Shown piece by piece: positions 1 to 8,706 of a stretch of DNA of 64,000 nucleotides (the stretch's first letter is position 1; every line of letters begins with the position of its first letter). The stretch is from Pusillimonas caeni. GTDB taxonomy: Bacteria; Pseudomonadota; Gammaproteobacteria; Burkholderiales; Burkholderiaceae_B. The stretch lies in NCBI RefSeq assembly GCF_003545815.1, contig NZ_PDUW01000005.1, positions 248,001 through 312,000 on the forward strand, read 5' to 3'. The position numbers were made by a program, and so were the translations under genes. The notes under the pieces were generated by a model. The model was not told where the DNA came from. It saw only the letters and a program-made list of their open reading frames with translations, and did not search any database.

Positions 1-63
1 TCGCGGGCGTCGGTCAAGGCTTTCGCGCAGGACTGCGCCGACGGCATCGCCAGATATCTTCAT
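1..63 (-). CDS. N-terminus of a divergent gene, unidentified (partial)
   Basis: The reverse strand carries an open frame with an ATG at 63 and 21 codons running off the window edge. A purine-rich stretch (AGCGGAACGG) lies upstream of the ATG as a possible ribosome site. The visible residues (MKISGDAVGAVLRE...) are too few to name a family. The gene diverges from the permease-monooxygenase cluster, a position often taken by the cluster's regulator, but that role is only inferred. Confidence 0.35.
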   Translation of the reverse strand, partial: MKISGDAVGAVLRESLDRRPR

Positions 64-242
64 AACCGTTCCGCTGCTTGATTTGCAGTCATGTTTCGTT
101 CTTATCAAGGCCATATAACAACAAAGGCCAAATGAGCATGAAACTTCGGTTCGTGGCGGGAAGCATGGCCGTCACGAGTAAAGGAAGGAAAAACCATTAG
201 CGGGCCTAACGCTGTAAATCACATCCTCACAGGGGAGACAAA

Positions 243-1712
243 ATGGAAGAGAGACAAGACAAAAGGGCGCCGTCCACGGCCGGCGCCGCGCTCGTGGAAA
301 GCGCATCGGCCATGGAAAAACATGGGGTGGATTTCATACCCGAAAGCGAGCGCAGTTCGCGCCCGAGCGATCTGTTCTTCGTATTCGTGGGCTCACAGAT
401 GTGCTTCGGCATCATCGTCATCGGTTCTTTGCCTATCACCTTCGGACTCAGTTTCTGGGACGCGGTCACTTCCATAAGCGTAGGGCTGTTCTTCGGATCC
501 ATACTCTTTGGACTTCTCGCTCCTTTCGGAGCCAAAGCGGGAGCCAACGGGGCCGTCGCCAGCGGCGCGCATTTCGGCGTCAAGGGCAGGGCTATCGGCA
601 CGCTGATCGCCATTTTTACGGGCATCGGCTTCTATTCATTGACAGTATGGACTGGAGGCGAAGCCATCGCCGCCGGAGCCATCCGGCTCTTCGGTTGGGA
701 ACACTCGCCCCATCTGATGGCCCTGGGAGCCATCGTCATCGGCGCGCTGACGGTTCTGGCGGCCCTCTATGGGCACGCAATGATCGTCGCCACTGAGCGG
801 CTCGTCAGCTACGGAGTCGCTTTCATCCTGCTGTTGATCGTCATCGTGCTCTGGGGCGATTTCGATGTCGGCTTTCAGGGAGGCGGCGAGCTGCTACTGG
901 GCAGCCACTGGCCGACATGGTTTCTTTGCGTGACGATCTCAGCCGCGCTACCGGTGTCCTATTCCATATTCCTTAATGACTACACGCGCTATATCCCCAA
1001 AGGGCTTCCGTCGAACTCAATCGCCATCGCCGCAGGAAGTGGGATGTTCGTCGGATGCTGGGTGGCACTGGTATTCGCCGCGGGCATCACGACGATGCTC
1101 AAGTCGGTCGATGCGCCCTTCGTTCCCGGCCTGATCGATATCGTCGTGTGGTGGGGAGCCGCCCTGCTGGTCTTGGTCGGCGCCGTCGGCAGCCAACCAC
1201 AAGGCAGTTTATGTCTGTATGGCGCCGGACTGGGCCTGCAAGCCATGGCCCCCAGCCTCGGACGTATTTCGGCAACGCTTTTGCTAAGCGCCGTGAGCCT
1301 GCTCGTGGTCTTTGTGGGCATCTATGTCTGGGACATGACCAACATGATCCTGGCGTTTCTGCTGATCGACCAATGTGTGCTCGCCCCGTGGCTGACAATC
1401 AATCTCGTCGGTTACTACTGCATCATGAAGGGCGAATACCGGCCCCAGGATCTATTTACCTTCATGGGCAACTCCGGCGGAGGCCGCTACTGGTACAGCG
1501 GCGGCTGGAATCGTAGCGCCCTGTTTGCCTGGATTGTCGGCGCGGCCGTGGGACTGATGTTCATTCATACAGACTATTTCTCGGGCCCGTTGGCCGAACT
1601 GTCCGGAGGCGTAGGGTTAGATTGGATTTTCGCCGGGGCGACGGCCGCGCTCGTCTATTACGTTCTGGAACGAGCCAAGCCGGCCGGGGCTCGAGCGGAG
1701 TATTCAGCCTGA
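243..1712 (+). CDS. NCS1-family permease (purine-cytosine permease type)
   Basis: An integral membrane transporter of 489 residues with about twelve hydrophobic segments after a hydrophilic N-terminus of roughly 45 residues. The segment GSQMCFGIIVIGSLPITFG and the overall layout fit the nucleobase:cation symporter-1 family, which imports purines, pyrimidines, hydantoins and vitamin-like heterocycles. An AGGGGAGA ribosome site precedes the ATG. It is the first gene of a co-directional catabolic cluster and lies 234 bp before the diiron monooxygenase, so its substrate is probably the compound that the cluster degrades. The exact substrate cannot be read from the sequence. Confidence 0.85.
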   Translation: MEERQDKRAPSTAGAALVESASAMEKHGVDFIPESERSSRPSDLFFVFVGSQMCFGIIVIGSLPITFGLSFWDAVTSISVGLFFGSILFGLLAPFGAKAGANGAVASGAHFGVKGRAIGTLIAIFTGIGFYSLTVWTGGEAIAAGAIRLFGWEHSPHLMALGAIVIGALTVLAALYGHAMIVATERLVSYGVAFILLLIVIVLWGDFDVGFQGGGELLLGSHWPTWFLCVTISAALPVSYSIFLNDYTRYIPKGLPSNSIAIAAGSGMFVGCWVALVFAAGITTMLKSVDAPFVPGLIDIVVWWGAALLVLVGAVGSQPQGSLCLYGAGLGLQAMAPSLGRISATLLLSAVSLLVVFVGIYVWDMTNMILAFLLIDQCVLAPWLTINLVGYYCIMKGEYRPQDLFTFMGNSGGGRYWYSGGWNRSALFAWIVGAAVGLMFIHTDYFSGPLAELSGGVGLDWIFAGATAALVYYVLERAKPAGARAEYSA

Positions 1713-1753
1713 GAGCCGTCATAGCCGCGCGCTAACACAGCATCGCAGCCGCA

Positions 1754-1782
1754 GGCTGGTGAGCCGGAAAGACACACCAGCC
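1754..1782 (+). terminator. Hairpin after the permease gene
   Basis: An 8-bp perfect stem (GGCTGGTG/CACCAGCC) with a 13-nt loop lies 42 bp after the permease stop codon. No T-run follows, so it may only attenuate transcription or protect a 3' end rather than terminate fully. Confidence 0.3.
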
Positions 1783-1794
1783 AGCCACTGAAAT

Positions 1795-1811
1795 CTAGGG
1801 CAAACCCCTAG
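1795..1811. promoter_or_regulatory. Perfect inverted repeat in the monooxygenase leader
   Basis: CTAGGG-caaac-CCCTAG forms a perfect dyad in the 234-bp gap between the permease and the monooxygenase alpha gene. It could be an operator or a small RNA hairpin. AT-rich sequence follows, where a promoter for the monooxygenase genes could lie, but no clear -35/-10 pair or sigma-54 (GG-N10-GC) site was found. Confidence 0.25.
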
Positions 1812-1946
1812 CAATAATAAGAATATTTATGTCTACCCAGTCAAGTTAATTGATTAGAATGACATTAAAGTAAAACCAACCGCATGCTGACCGGAAAACA
1901 TCCTACAGCTCGGAGCGAAACCTGATGCATTAAAAGGAGATGCGAC

Positions 1947-3428
1947 ATGGAGATCAAGAACGCTGATTGGTACGACCTTCTGCAAGATACCAATTGGACC
2001 CCAAAGTACGTAACCGAGGAAGAGCTGTTTCCTCCGCAGCTCAGCGATCCCTATGGCATTCCGGTGTCGGAGTGGGAAACCTTCGATGAACCCTACAAGG
2101 TCACCTACAGGGACTATGTAAAGACCCAGCGCGAAAAAGACGTAGGCGCCTATTCGGTCAAGGCCGCGGTGTCTCGTGTGGATTTTTACAAGCAAGCCGA
2201 CCCGGGCTGGAAAGCCGTGCTGCAAATGCACTTCGGAGCTGTGCCGTTCCTGGAATTCGGATCGGTTTCCGCCTTTGCACGCATCACCCGCTTCGGCAGG
2301 GGGCCGGGTATGCGCAATATGGCCAACTTCGGAACGCTCGACGAGATCCGCCATACACAGATTCAGATGTACTTCGCCTATGAGTTCCTGTCGGTCGATC
2401 GAGCCTTCGACTGGTGCCAGAAAGGCCTCAATACCGACAACTGGGTCATCATGAGCGAACGCCATTGCTTCGATGACATCGAGCATACCCGCGACGCCGT
2501 CACGTCGGCCGTCATGCTGAACTTCGCCTTCGAACAAGGCTTCACCAACCTCCAGTTCGTCGCATTGTCGGCGGACGCCAAGCGCTATGGCGACTTCAGT
2601 TTTGCCACGATGCTCCAGACGGTGCAGTCCGACGAGGCGCGGCACTCTCAGATCGGCGAGCCGCTTATCGAGATCCTGGTTCGCAATGGCCGCAAGGAAG
2701 AAGCCCAGAAGCTCGTCGATATTTCCTTCTGGAGGGTATGGAAGCAGTTTTCCGCTCTCAGCGGCATCGCCTTCGACTACTACACGCCGTTGGCGCATCG
2801 CGAGTTCAGCCTCAAAGAATTCGTACAGGAATTCGTCACCACCCAGTTCCTGCGCAACCTGAAGGCGCTCGGCCTGGACAAGCCCTGGTATTGGGACGAG
2901 TACTTCGTGCCCGACGTGGAAACCTATCACCACGCCCAGCAAATCGGCATCTACATGTATCGGGACACCGAATGGTGGGATCCCATCGCCGGCGTATCGC
3001 CCCAAGAGCGCGAATGGCTCGAGAAAAAATACCCGGGCTGGAACGACACCTACGGCAAGGTCTGGGACGTGATCACCGAGAACGCGGCCAAGGGACGCAC
3101 AGAGCGTCTGACCCCCACCATCATTCCGGTCATGTGCGGAATGACCGGATTCGAGCTCACCGGCGTAGCAGGCTCGAAATGGAACGTCAAAGACTATACG
3201 CTCGACTTGGACGGGCGCCGATATCACTTCGGCTCGCCGGTCGACAAATGGATCTTCGAACAGGATCCGGCCCGCTACAAGAACTACTACGGCTTTACCG
3301 ACAGGCTGGCCAACGGAATGATCCCGGCCGACGAAGGCCTTTTCGAGTACATGGGCATGTCCCCGGAAGAGCGCGGCACGTGCGGCATGGGCTTCAAATG
3401 GGCCGATCCCGTCAAGCGGGCGGCCTAA
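1947..3428 (+). CDS. Soluble diiron monooxygenase hydroxylase, alpha subunit (TmoA-like)
   Basis: The catalytic subunit of a multicomponent oxygenase that activates O2 at a carboxylate-bridged diiron centre. All six iron ligands are visible: E103, E133 and H136 (DEIRH), E196, E230 and H233 (DEARH), each one residue below the recalled T4MO numbering. The gate threonine is T200 (GFTNLQF). Length is 493 residues against about 500 in TmoA, and the C-terminal half (LDKPWYWDEYF, EKKYPGWN, WDVITEN) also matches toluene monooxygenase. The substrate-pocket neighbourhood differs: recalled T4MO I100, G103 and A107 correspond to V99, L102 and S106 here. The start follows AAAAGGAGATGCGAC. It is first in an A-B-C-D-E-F series. 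Substrate is unknown; context favours an N-heterocycle. Confidence 0.93.
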   Translation: MEIKNADWYDLLQDTNWTPKYVTEEELFPPQLSDPYGIPVSEWETFDEPYKVTYRDYVKTQREKDVGAYSVKAAVSRVDFYKQADPGWKAVLQMHFGAVPFLEFGSVSAFARITRFGRGPGMRNMANFGTLDEIRHTQIQMYFAYEFLSVDRAFDWCQKGLNTDNWVIMSERHCFDDIEHTRDAVTSAVMLNFAFEQGFTNLQFVALSADAKRYGDFSFATMLQTVQSDEARHSQIGEPLIEILVRNGRKEEAQKLVDISFWRVWKQFSALSGIAFDYYTPLAHREFSLKEFVQEFVTTQFLRNLKALGLDKPWYWDEYFVPDVETYHHAQQIGIYMYRDTEWWDPIAGVSPQEREWLEKKYPGWNDTYGKVWDVITENAAKGRTERLTPTIIPVMCGMTGFELTGVAGSKWNVKDYTLDLDGRRYHFGSPVDKWIFEQDPARYKNYYGFTDRLANGMIPADEGLFEYMGMSPEERGTCGMGFKWADPVKRAA

Positions 3429-3455
3429 GCGGGACGAATCGACGGAGACAAGACA

Positions 3456-3731
3456 ATGAGCGACACATTTGCACTGGGCTGCAACTATGAAGGCGACTAT
3501 GGGCTGAAGATGCTGTACGTCAGCCCCGACAGCACCATGAAGGAAGTAGCCGATATCGCAAGGCAACACATCGCCGGCGTGTTCGTGGCCGAGCCGAAGC
3601 CGGGCGTCGTGCTGCGCGTGCGGCGCCATGGCGAAGAGGAGTTCCTGCCCGAGAGCCTGAAAGTCTCGGAAGCGGGTTTCATTCAGATGGATACCGTGGA
3701 CATCATCCACGTTCCCGCCGCGCAGGCTTGA
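3456..3731 (+). CDS. Soluble diiron monooxygenase, gamma subunit (TmoB-like)
   Basis: A 91-residue protein matching the small hydroxylase gamma subunit of toluene-type monooxygenases (about 84 residues in TmoB). It would complete the (alpha-beta-gamma)2 hydroxylase. It has a ubiquitin-like profile, with a hydrophobic N-terminal strand (ALGCNYEGDYGLKMLYV) and a conserved-looking C-terminal DTVDIIHV. The gene sits 27 bp after the alpha gene with its own GGAGACAAGACA ribosome site. Identification rests on size, position and general similarity. Confidence 0.85.
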   Translation: MSDTFALGCNYEGDYGLKMLYVSPDSTMKEVADIARQHIAGVFVAEPKPGVVLRVRRHGEEEFLPESLKVSEAGFIQMDTVDIIHVPAAQA

Positions 3732-3750
3732 TCACAGCAAGGGGCAGCAC

Positions 3751-4080
3751 ATGGTATTTAAAGCTATTTGTTCGGCTGACGACATATGGGAAGGAGAGTT
3801 CCAGGACTTCGAGGTCGATGAGCGTGAAGTCATTGTCGTTCATGCCGAAGACAACGGCTTCCGGGTGTTCGACGCCAAATGTCCTCACCAGGATCAATCG
3901 TTGGCCGAAGCGTCGCTGGAAGGCAATGTACTGACCTGCCCGGCGCATCTTTGGCAATTCGACGTCGCCACGGGCGACGGCGTCAATCCCACTGGCTGCA
4001 AGCTCACCAGCTACCCATGCAAGGTCGTCGACGGGCAGGTCATGGCCGATCTCGAAGCCGCCACGGAAGCCTCGCAATAA
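3751..4080 (+). CDS. Rieske-type [2Fe-2S] ferredoxin of the diiron monooxygenase (TmoC-like)
   Basis: A 109-residue soluble Rieske ferredoxin that should carry electrons from the reductase to the hydroxylase. The cluster ligands are C44-P-H46 and C63-P-A-H66, the standard C-x-H and C-x2-H pair at the usual spacing, followed by LWQFD. A separate Rieske component is typical of the toluene/benzene (group 2) diiron monooxygenases and separates this system from phenol hydroxylase or methane monooxygenase types. The gene is 19 bp after the TmoB-like gene. Confidence 0.92.
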   Translation: MVFKAICSADDIWEGEFQDFEVDEREVIVVHAEDNGFRVFDAKCPHQDQSLAEASLEGNVLTCPAHLWQFDVATGDGVNPTGCKLTSYPCKVVDGQVMADLEAATEASQ

Positions 4081-4113
4081 GCCGCGATAAACCATAAGAA
4101 TCAGGAGAAAGAA

Positions 4114-4410
4114 ATGTCGGAAGTTGACCAGGACGATTTCGTGGGTCCCATCATAGGCCTGGGCGAAATCGCGGATGCGGCCATGGAAGCCGTATATATC
4201 GACAACCCGGGGCGCGAGATCAAGATCGAGCAGAACTCGGGCTATGTGCGCGTACAGGTCAAAGGAGAATGCGTGCTGACAGTGGACACGATGTCCGATG
4301 TATTGGGACGCCAGTTCCGCATGGGCGATCTGGAAGGCTCCATGCCCGGTTTCGCCGGCTTCATCAGGACAAGCGACGAAGCAATACGTTTCATCGCTTC
4401 CAACAAATAG
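4114..4410 (+). CDS. Monooxygenase effector/coupling protein (TmoD-like)
   Basis: A 98-residue cofactor-free regulatory protein of the TmoD/MmoB family, which binds the hydroxylase near the diiron site and couples O2 activation to substrate oxidation. Family features are the start VGPIIGLGEIADAAMEA, the basic strand REIKIEQNSGYVRV and a GFAGFI segment near the C-terminus. It has a CAGGAGAAAGAA ribosome site and is followed only 9 bp later by the beta-subunit gene. Confidence 0.9.
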   Translation: MSEVDQDDFVGPIIGLGEIADAAMEAVYIDNPGREIKIEQNSGYVRVQVKGECVLTVDTMSDVLGRQFRMGDLEGSMPGFAGFIRTSDEAIRFIASNK

Positions 4411-4419
4411 GAGTAGACA

Positions 4420-5400
4420 ATGGGTCTCCAAAAAGGTGGTTTGAAAACATGGAGCGCGCTGGCAGGAAACAAGAAGCGCCCCAGCGAATATGAAATCGTG
4501 ACCTACAAGCTGCTGTACCGTAATCGCAAGCCCGACGCGGCCTACGAGCAAAGCCCGGACAGCATGATGAACCAGTGGTACCAGAAGCACGTGCGCGACA
4601 GCCCATTGCAGCATCCGGACTGGGACAGCTTTCGCGACCCCGACCAGGTCACGTATCGTTCCTATACGACCATGCAGGACGCGCACGAAGAGTACGTCGA
4701 TGGACTGATACGGGACCACGCGGCCAACGAACACGACGCCCAGCTGTCCGAAGAGTGGCTGCGCAAATTGGCATTGCTCTATACACCGCAACGCTACCTG
4801 TTTGCGGCAAGCCAGATGGCCGCTGCCTATGTGGTGCAGATGGCGCCGGCCAGCACCATCGTCAACTGTGCCGCCTTCCAGGAGGCGGACGCTTTTCGAT
4901 GGATGTCGCGCGTAGCGTTTCGCACGCACCAGCTGTCGGTCCAGCATCCCGATTACGGCTTCCGCAAAGACGAACGCAAGCACTGGGAAGAAGCACCCGC
5001 GTGGCAGGGCATGCGCGAGCTCATGGAGAAAACGCTTGCCACCTATGACTGGGCCGAGAACATGTTTGCGCTCAATGTGGTGGCGGCGCGCGCCATCGAC
5101 GAAATACTGCGGCAGCTCGCGCGCGCCGCTCGCGGCAATGGCGACACGCTTACCGCCATGCTCTGCGACGCCCAACAGCGCGATGCGGAAAGGTCACGCC
5201 GCTGGACCTCTCAATGGCTGAAGCTGGCGCGCGAGAGTGAACTCAACGACGCAGTGTTGCGCCGGTGGTCCGAGAAGTGGAACCCTCTGGCGGAACGCGC
5301 GATCGAGAACTATTGCACAGCCTTGGAAGTCGACGATGCCGCCGCATCGGCCATGCAAAGGCTGCGCGAGTATCAGGCCTCAGTTGGCATCGCAGCCTGA
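4420..5400 (+). CDS. Soluble diiron monooxygenase hydroxylase, beta subunit (TmoE-like)
   Basis: A 326-residue hydroxylase beta subunit, a ferritin-like helical paralogue of the alpha subunit that lacks iron ligands (TmoE is about 307 residues). Family marks include an N-terminal YKLLYRNRKPDAAYEQSP-type segment, the LRKLALLYTPQRYLFAASQMAAAYV helix region and LAERAIENY near the C-terminus. The ribosome site AGGAG overlaps the end of the TmoD-like gene, which implies close translational linkage and equal supply of subunits. Confidence 0.9.
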   Translation: MGLQKGGLKTWSALAGNKKRPSEYEIVTYKLLYRNRKPDAAYEQSPDSMMNQWYQKHVRDSPLQHPDWDSFRDPDQVTYRSYTTMQDAHEEYVDGLIRDHAANEHDAQLSEEWLRKLALLYTPQRYLFAASQMAAAYVVQMAPASTIVNCAAFQEADAFRWMSRVAFRTHQLSVQHPDYGFRKDERKHWEEAPAWQGMRELMEKTLATYDWAENMFALNVVAARAIDEILRQLARAARGNGDTLTAMLCDAQQRDAERSRRWTSQWLKLARESELNDAVLRRWSEKWNPLAERAIENYCTALEVDDAAASAMQRLREYQASVGIAA

Positions 5401-5426
5401 CCCCAGGGGACGGAGACAGGAATCCT

Positions 5427-6476
5427 ATGCAAGCGGAACAATCGAGCAGTGCATTGCTTGACCTCGCGGTGCACGCAATCACTCGCAAGGAGGGCGGGTC
5501 TTTTCCTTGCGAGCAGGGCGACACGATTCTATCCGGAGCGCTGCGGGCCGGCGTGGGCATGGCCTATGAATGCAACGCCGGCGAGTGCGGCAGCTGCAAG
5601 GTCACCCTTGTTTCAGGCGAGGTGCATGACCTCAAGCCCGAGGCCGGCGGCCTCCGTCCGCGCGAACGGGAGCGCGGCAAGATATTGGCCTGCCAGTGTG
5701 TTCCCCAGGGGCCCTGCACGGTGTCCTTTCGCGAGGATGCCGAAGCTGTGCCTCGAATTTCCCCGGCGATCAGGCAGGCCTGGTTCGTGCGGTCGGAGCC
5801 GATCACCCACGACATCTGGGAGTTCACTTTCCAGACGTCCGGCTCGGCGGAATTCCTGCCGGGCCAGTACGCTTTGTTGAAATTGCCGGGAATGTCCGAA
5901 CGGCGCTCCTACTCCATGTCCAACCTGCCGAACTCCGACGGCATATGGCAGTTCCAGATCCGTCGCGTCCCGGGCGGGGCCGCTACGGGGATTCTCTTTG
6001 AACGCATGGCGGAAGGCGACGTCTGCACGCTCGACGGCCCCTACAGCAACGCATACTTGCGCGACGCGACGCGCGGCATCGTATGCATCGCCGGGGGATC
6101 CGGCCTGGCTCCCATGCTGTCCATCGTGCGGGGCGCACTGGCCCAGCCCGCACTCAAAGACGTGGACATCCATCTTTTCTATGGAGGCCGGCAGCCGCGC
6201 GATTTATTCACGCTGGATAGATTCGTCGACCTGGCGCCCCATGCACGACGCCTCAATTTCATACCCGCGGTGTCATGTGAAGACGATGCACTCGACGGAT
6301 GGTCCGGCGAGCGCGGATATATCCACGACTGCGTGGGAAGGCTGATGGGCGACCGCTTCCAGAACAGCGAGTTCTACATGGCCGGGCCTCCGCCCATGGT
6401 AGAGGCTGTGCGCCGCCTGCTTATCCTGGAAAAGGGAGTAGCAACGGAACGTATTCACTACGACCGCTTTTTCTGA
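5427..6476 (+). CDS. NAD(P)H:ferredoxin reductase of the diiron monooxygenase (TmoF-like)
   Basis: A 349-residue flavoprotein with an N-terminal plant-type [2Fe-2S] domain (CNAGECGSC, then CQC), an FAD domain with R-x-Y-S (RRSYSMSN) and an NAD(P) domain (IAGGSGLAPMLS, MAGPPPMVEAV). It passes electrons from NAD(P)H to the Rieske ferredoxin. The open frame extends upstream, but the ATG at 5427 follows GACAGGAATCC and gives the normal family length. It lies 26 bp after the beta subunit and closes the six-gene oxygenase set. Confidence 0.92.
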   Translation: MQAEQSSSALLDLAVHAITRKEGGSFPCEQGDTILSGALRAGVGMAYECNAGECGSCKVTLVSGEVHDLKPEAGGLRPRERERGKILACQCVPQGPCTVSFREDAEAVPRISPAIRQAWFVRSEPITHDIWEFTFQTSGSAEFLPGQYALLKLPGMSERRSYSMSNLPNSDGIWQFQIRRVPGGAATGILFERMAEGDVCTLDGPYSNAYLRDATRGIVCIAGGSGLAPMLSIVRGALAQPALKDVDIHLFYGGRQPRDLFTLDRFVDLAPHARRLNFIPAVSCEDDALDGWSGERGYIHDCVGRLMGDRFQNSEFYMAGPPPMVEAVRRLLILEKGVATERIHYDRFF

Positions 6477-6507
6477 CTGACAACAATACTCGATAGAGAG
6501 ACGCCTC

Positions 6508-7704
6508 ATGACTTCAGCAACCGTACCCAATGCCTCGAAATCCACCCAGGCATGGCCTTTTCCCCAATCGCGACGAGTCGGCTCCACCGTCTACGTCGGG
6601 CTGCAGACCACCACGCAGCCGGCCAGGCTCGAGGCGGGAAAGATCCACGACCAGACCCACCACGCCTTCAGCGCGCTGGTCGGCGAACTGGAAAAGCACG
6701 GCGCCAGCATGAAAGAGCTGACCAAGCTGCACACCTACTACGTCTATCAGGGCGAAGGCAGGGACGTGACGGATTACTGGGAAGACATGACCAGCGTGCG
6801 GCTGAAGTATCTGGCCGACCCGGGACCGGCGGCCACGGCGCTGCGTACGAAAGGGGTATGGTCGGACGGAGCGCTCATCGGAGTCGACGGCATTGCCGAG
6901 CTGGAAGGGCAACGTATCCGCATCATGCCGGAACATGCATGGGACTGGAGCATACCCACCCCGTTTTCGCAAGGCTGGCTGGTCGGCGACAGGGTATATG
7001 TGGGCGGGCAGATCTCTGCGGACCGAGCCGGCAAGGCGGTCGCACCCGGCGAGGTCGGGCCGCAAACCGTCAACACCATGGCCTATATCCACAGCGTTCT
7101 CAAGGATGCCGGCGCTGATTGGGCCGACGTATTGACGCTGAAGGTGGCCTATCAGCACAGCGGCGACGAAGAGCAAGCCAAGCAGACACTGGACGCCATC
7201 CTAGCCGAAGTGAACCAGATTTTCCCCGAACACCGGCCGGTGCTGGTCGCTTTCGGCGTGGACCTGCTGTACGAGGGACTGCTTCTGGAAATCGACGCCA
7301 CAGCCATCAAGGGCGGACAGCGGCAGCCCTTGCGGCCCGCCGACTACCAAAACTGGGCGGATGCGCGCAGCGGCTTCACTCCCGGCTGGAAAACAGGAAA
7401 CGACATCTTCATCGGCGGATTGTCGGCGCCCGGAGCCGCTTCGCTCGAGGCGCAGACCGAAGCCACCATGAGCCGCGTCAGCCAGGTCCTGGCGGCCGGC
7501 GGCGGCGACTACTCCGACCTCGTCAAGCTCAATGTCTATGTCTCGACGGACGACGCGGCTCAGCTTCGGCAGGTCGCCTCGATCCTGGACGGCTTTCTGA
7601 CGCCCGGAAAAACCGTGGTCAGCATCCTGCGTGTAGCCGGCCTGCCGTGGCCCGGGCAACGCATACAGATAGACGGGTTGGCGGTACTGAACCAGCCGAA
7701 CTGA
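6508..7704 (+). CDS. Triple-domain RidA (YjgF/YER057c/UK114) protein
   Basis: A 398-residue protein made of three consecutive RidA-like domains, at about residues 15-135, 142-270 and 280-396. Each has the family pattern of an N-terminal strand with G-x-[IV]-[YF]-[VI]-G, a helix carrying Q-x-x-x-x-[ML], and a C-terminal strand ending I-x-[AG]-x-A. RidA-family proteins are usually single-domain homotrimers; some deaminate imines or enamines such as 2-aminoacrylate. The arginine that binds the substrate carboxylate in true RidA is not evident in any domain: the matching stretches read PAATALRT, PVLVAFGV and TVVSILRV. It starts 31 bp after the reductase and probably acts on an unstable N-containing intermediate, or binds one. 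Confidence 0.85.
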   Translation: MTSATVPNASKSTQAWPFPQSRRVGSTVYVGLQTTTQPARLEAGKIHDQTHHAFSALVGELEKHGASMKELTKLHTYYVYQGEGRDVTDYWEDMTSVRLKYLADPGPAATALRTKGVWSDGALIGVDGIAELEGQRIRIMPEHAWDWSIPTPFSQGWLVGDRVYVGGQISADRAGKAVAPGEVGPQTVNTMAYIHSVLKDAGADWADVLTLKVAYQHSGDEEQAKQTLDAILAEVNQIFPEHRPVLVAFGVDLLYEGLLLEIDATAIKGGQRQPLRPADYQNWADARSGFTPGWKTGNDIFIGGLSAPGAASLEAQTEATMSRVSQVLAAGGGDYSDLVKLNVYVSTDDAAQLRQVASILDGFLTPGKTVVSILRVAGLPWPGQRIQIDGLAVLNQPN

Positions 7705-7760
7705 ACCCCATCGACGGCAAACCGGCCGAACACAATAAATACTTTGTAGGAGAAGAGCTC

Positions 7761-8681
7761 ATGATGATCAGGAACCCTGTACCTTGGCCCAATGGGGCGC
7801 GCTGCGCTGTCGTGTTTACCTGGGACATGGACGCCGACAGTATTTTGCATCTGGCGCATCCCAACGACGCCGATACCAGGCTGTCCACCCACTCCATGCT
7901 GCGCTACGGGCCGGAAGTGGGCGTACCTCGCATCATCGACGTGTGCAAGCAATTCGGCATCAAGAATACGTTCTTCGTGCCCGGGTGGTGCGCCGAGCAG
8001 CATCCCCGCGCCGTGGAACTGATGGTCGAGAATGGCCACGAAGTGGCCACGCACGGCTATCTGCACGAATATCCGAATCAGCTGTCCCGTGAAGAAGAGC
8101 ACTTCTGGACAAACAAGGCAACTGAGGCGATAACGCGCATTTCAGGAAAACGGCCCGTCGGTTATCGGTCGCCGTGGTATCGATACTCTAAACACACCAC
8201 CGATATCCTGGTCGAAGAAGGCTACACCTGGGACACCTCCCTCATGGGCGACGACGTGCCTTACATCATCCAGTCGCAGAAAGGGCAATTGGTCGAGGTG
8301 CCTTCGCGCTGGCAGCTCGACGACTGGCCTCAGTTCGTGCACAACCACGACCTGGACTTCATGATGCCCATTGCGTCGCCCGCGTATGCAATGGACGTCT
8401 ACATGGCCGAGTTCTATGCCATGTGGGAGCACGGCGGCGTATGGATCAACTGTTTCCATCCGTTCTGCACCGGGCAAGTCGCCCGCATGATGATGCTGTC
8501 CGAGATGATCGGCAAGATGCAAGCAAAGGGCGACGTCTGGTTCGCCACCGGCGAAGAAGTGGCAAACCACCTGAACGAGCTGATCCGTCAAGGCAAGTAC
8601 GAGCCGCGGGTGGACAAACTGCCCTACTGCGAGGGGCGTCTGCCCGAGCTGGCCGAAGACTATTTCACCAAATCCCGCTGA
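7761..8681 (+). CDS. Polysaccharide deacetylase-family (NodB/CE4, PuuE-like) hydrolase
   Basis: A 306-residue cytoplasmic metal-dependent hydrolase with the NodB fold. Motif 1 is WDMDAD (residues 21-26), motif 2 is the metal-binding H98-x3-H102 (HGYLHE) and motif 3 is RSPWY (136-140). No signal peptide is present, which argues against cell-wall sugar substrates. It fits the branch that includes PuuE allantoinase and related amide or cyclic-amide hydrolases. The first of two adjacent ATG codons follows AGGAG by 8 nt. In the cluster it would cleave a ring or an amide after oxygenation; this role is inferred. Confidence 0.82.
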   Translation: MMIRNPVPWPNGARCAVVFTWDMDADSILHLAHPNDADTRLSTHSMLRYGPEVGVPRIIDVCKQFGIKNTFFVPGWCAEQHPRAVELMVENGHEVATHGYLHEYPNQLSREEEHFWTNKATEAITRISGKRPVGYRSPWYRYSKHTTDILVEEGYTWDTSLMGDDVPYIIQSQKGQLVEVPSRWQLDDWPQFVHNHDLDFMMPIASPAYAMDVYMAEFYAMWEHGGVWINCFHPFCTGQVARMMMLSEMIGKMQAKGDVWFATGEEVANHLNELIRQGKYEPRVDKLPYCEGRLPELAEDYFTKSR

Positions 8682-8706
8682 TGAAGCCCAGTCAGGAACG
8701 ATAAAG

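Noticed and set aside
1854-3710. A 618-codon minus-strand open frame
   Set aside because: It is the shadow of the diiron monooxygenase alpha gene, whose iron ligands prove the other strand.
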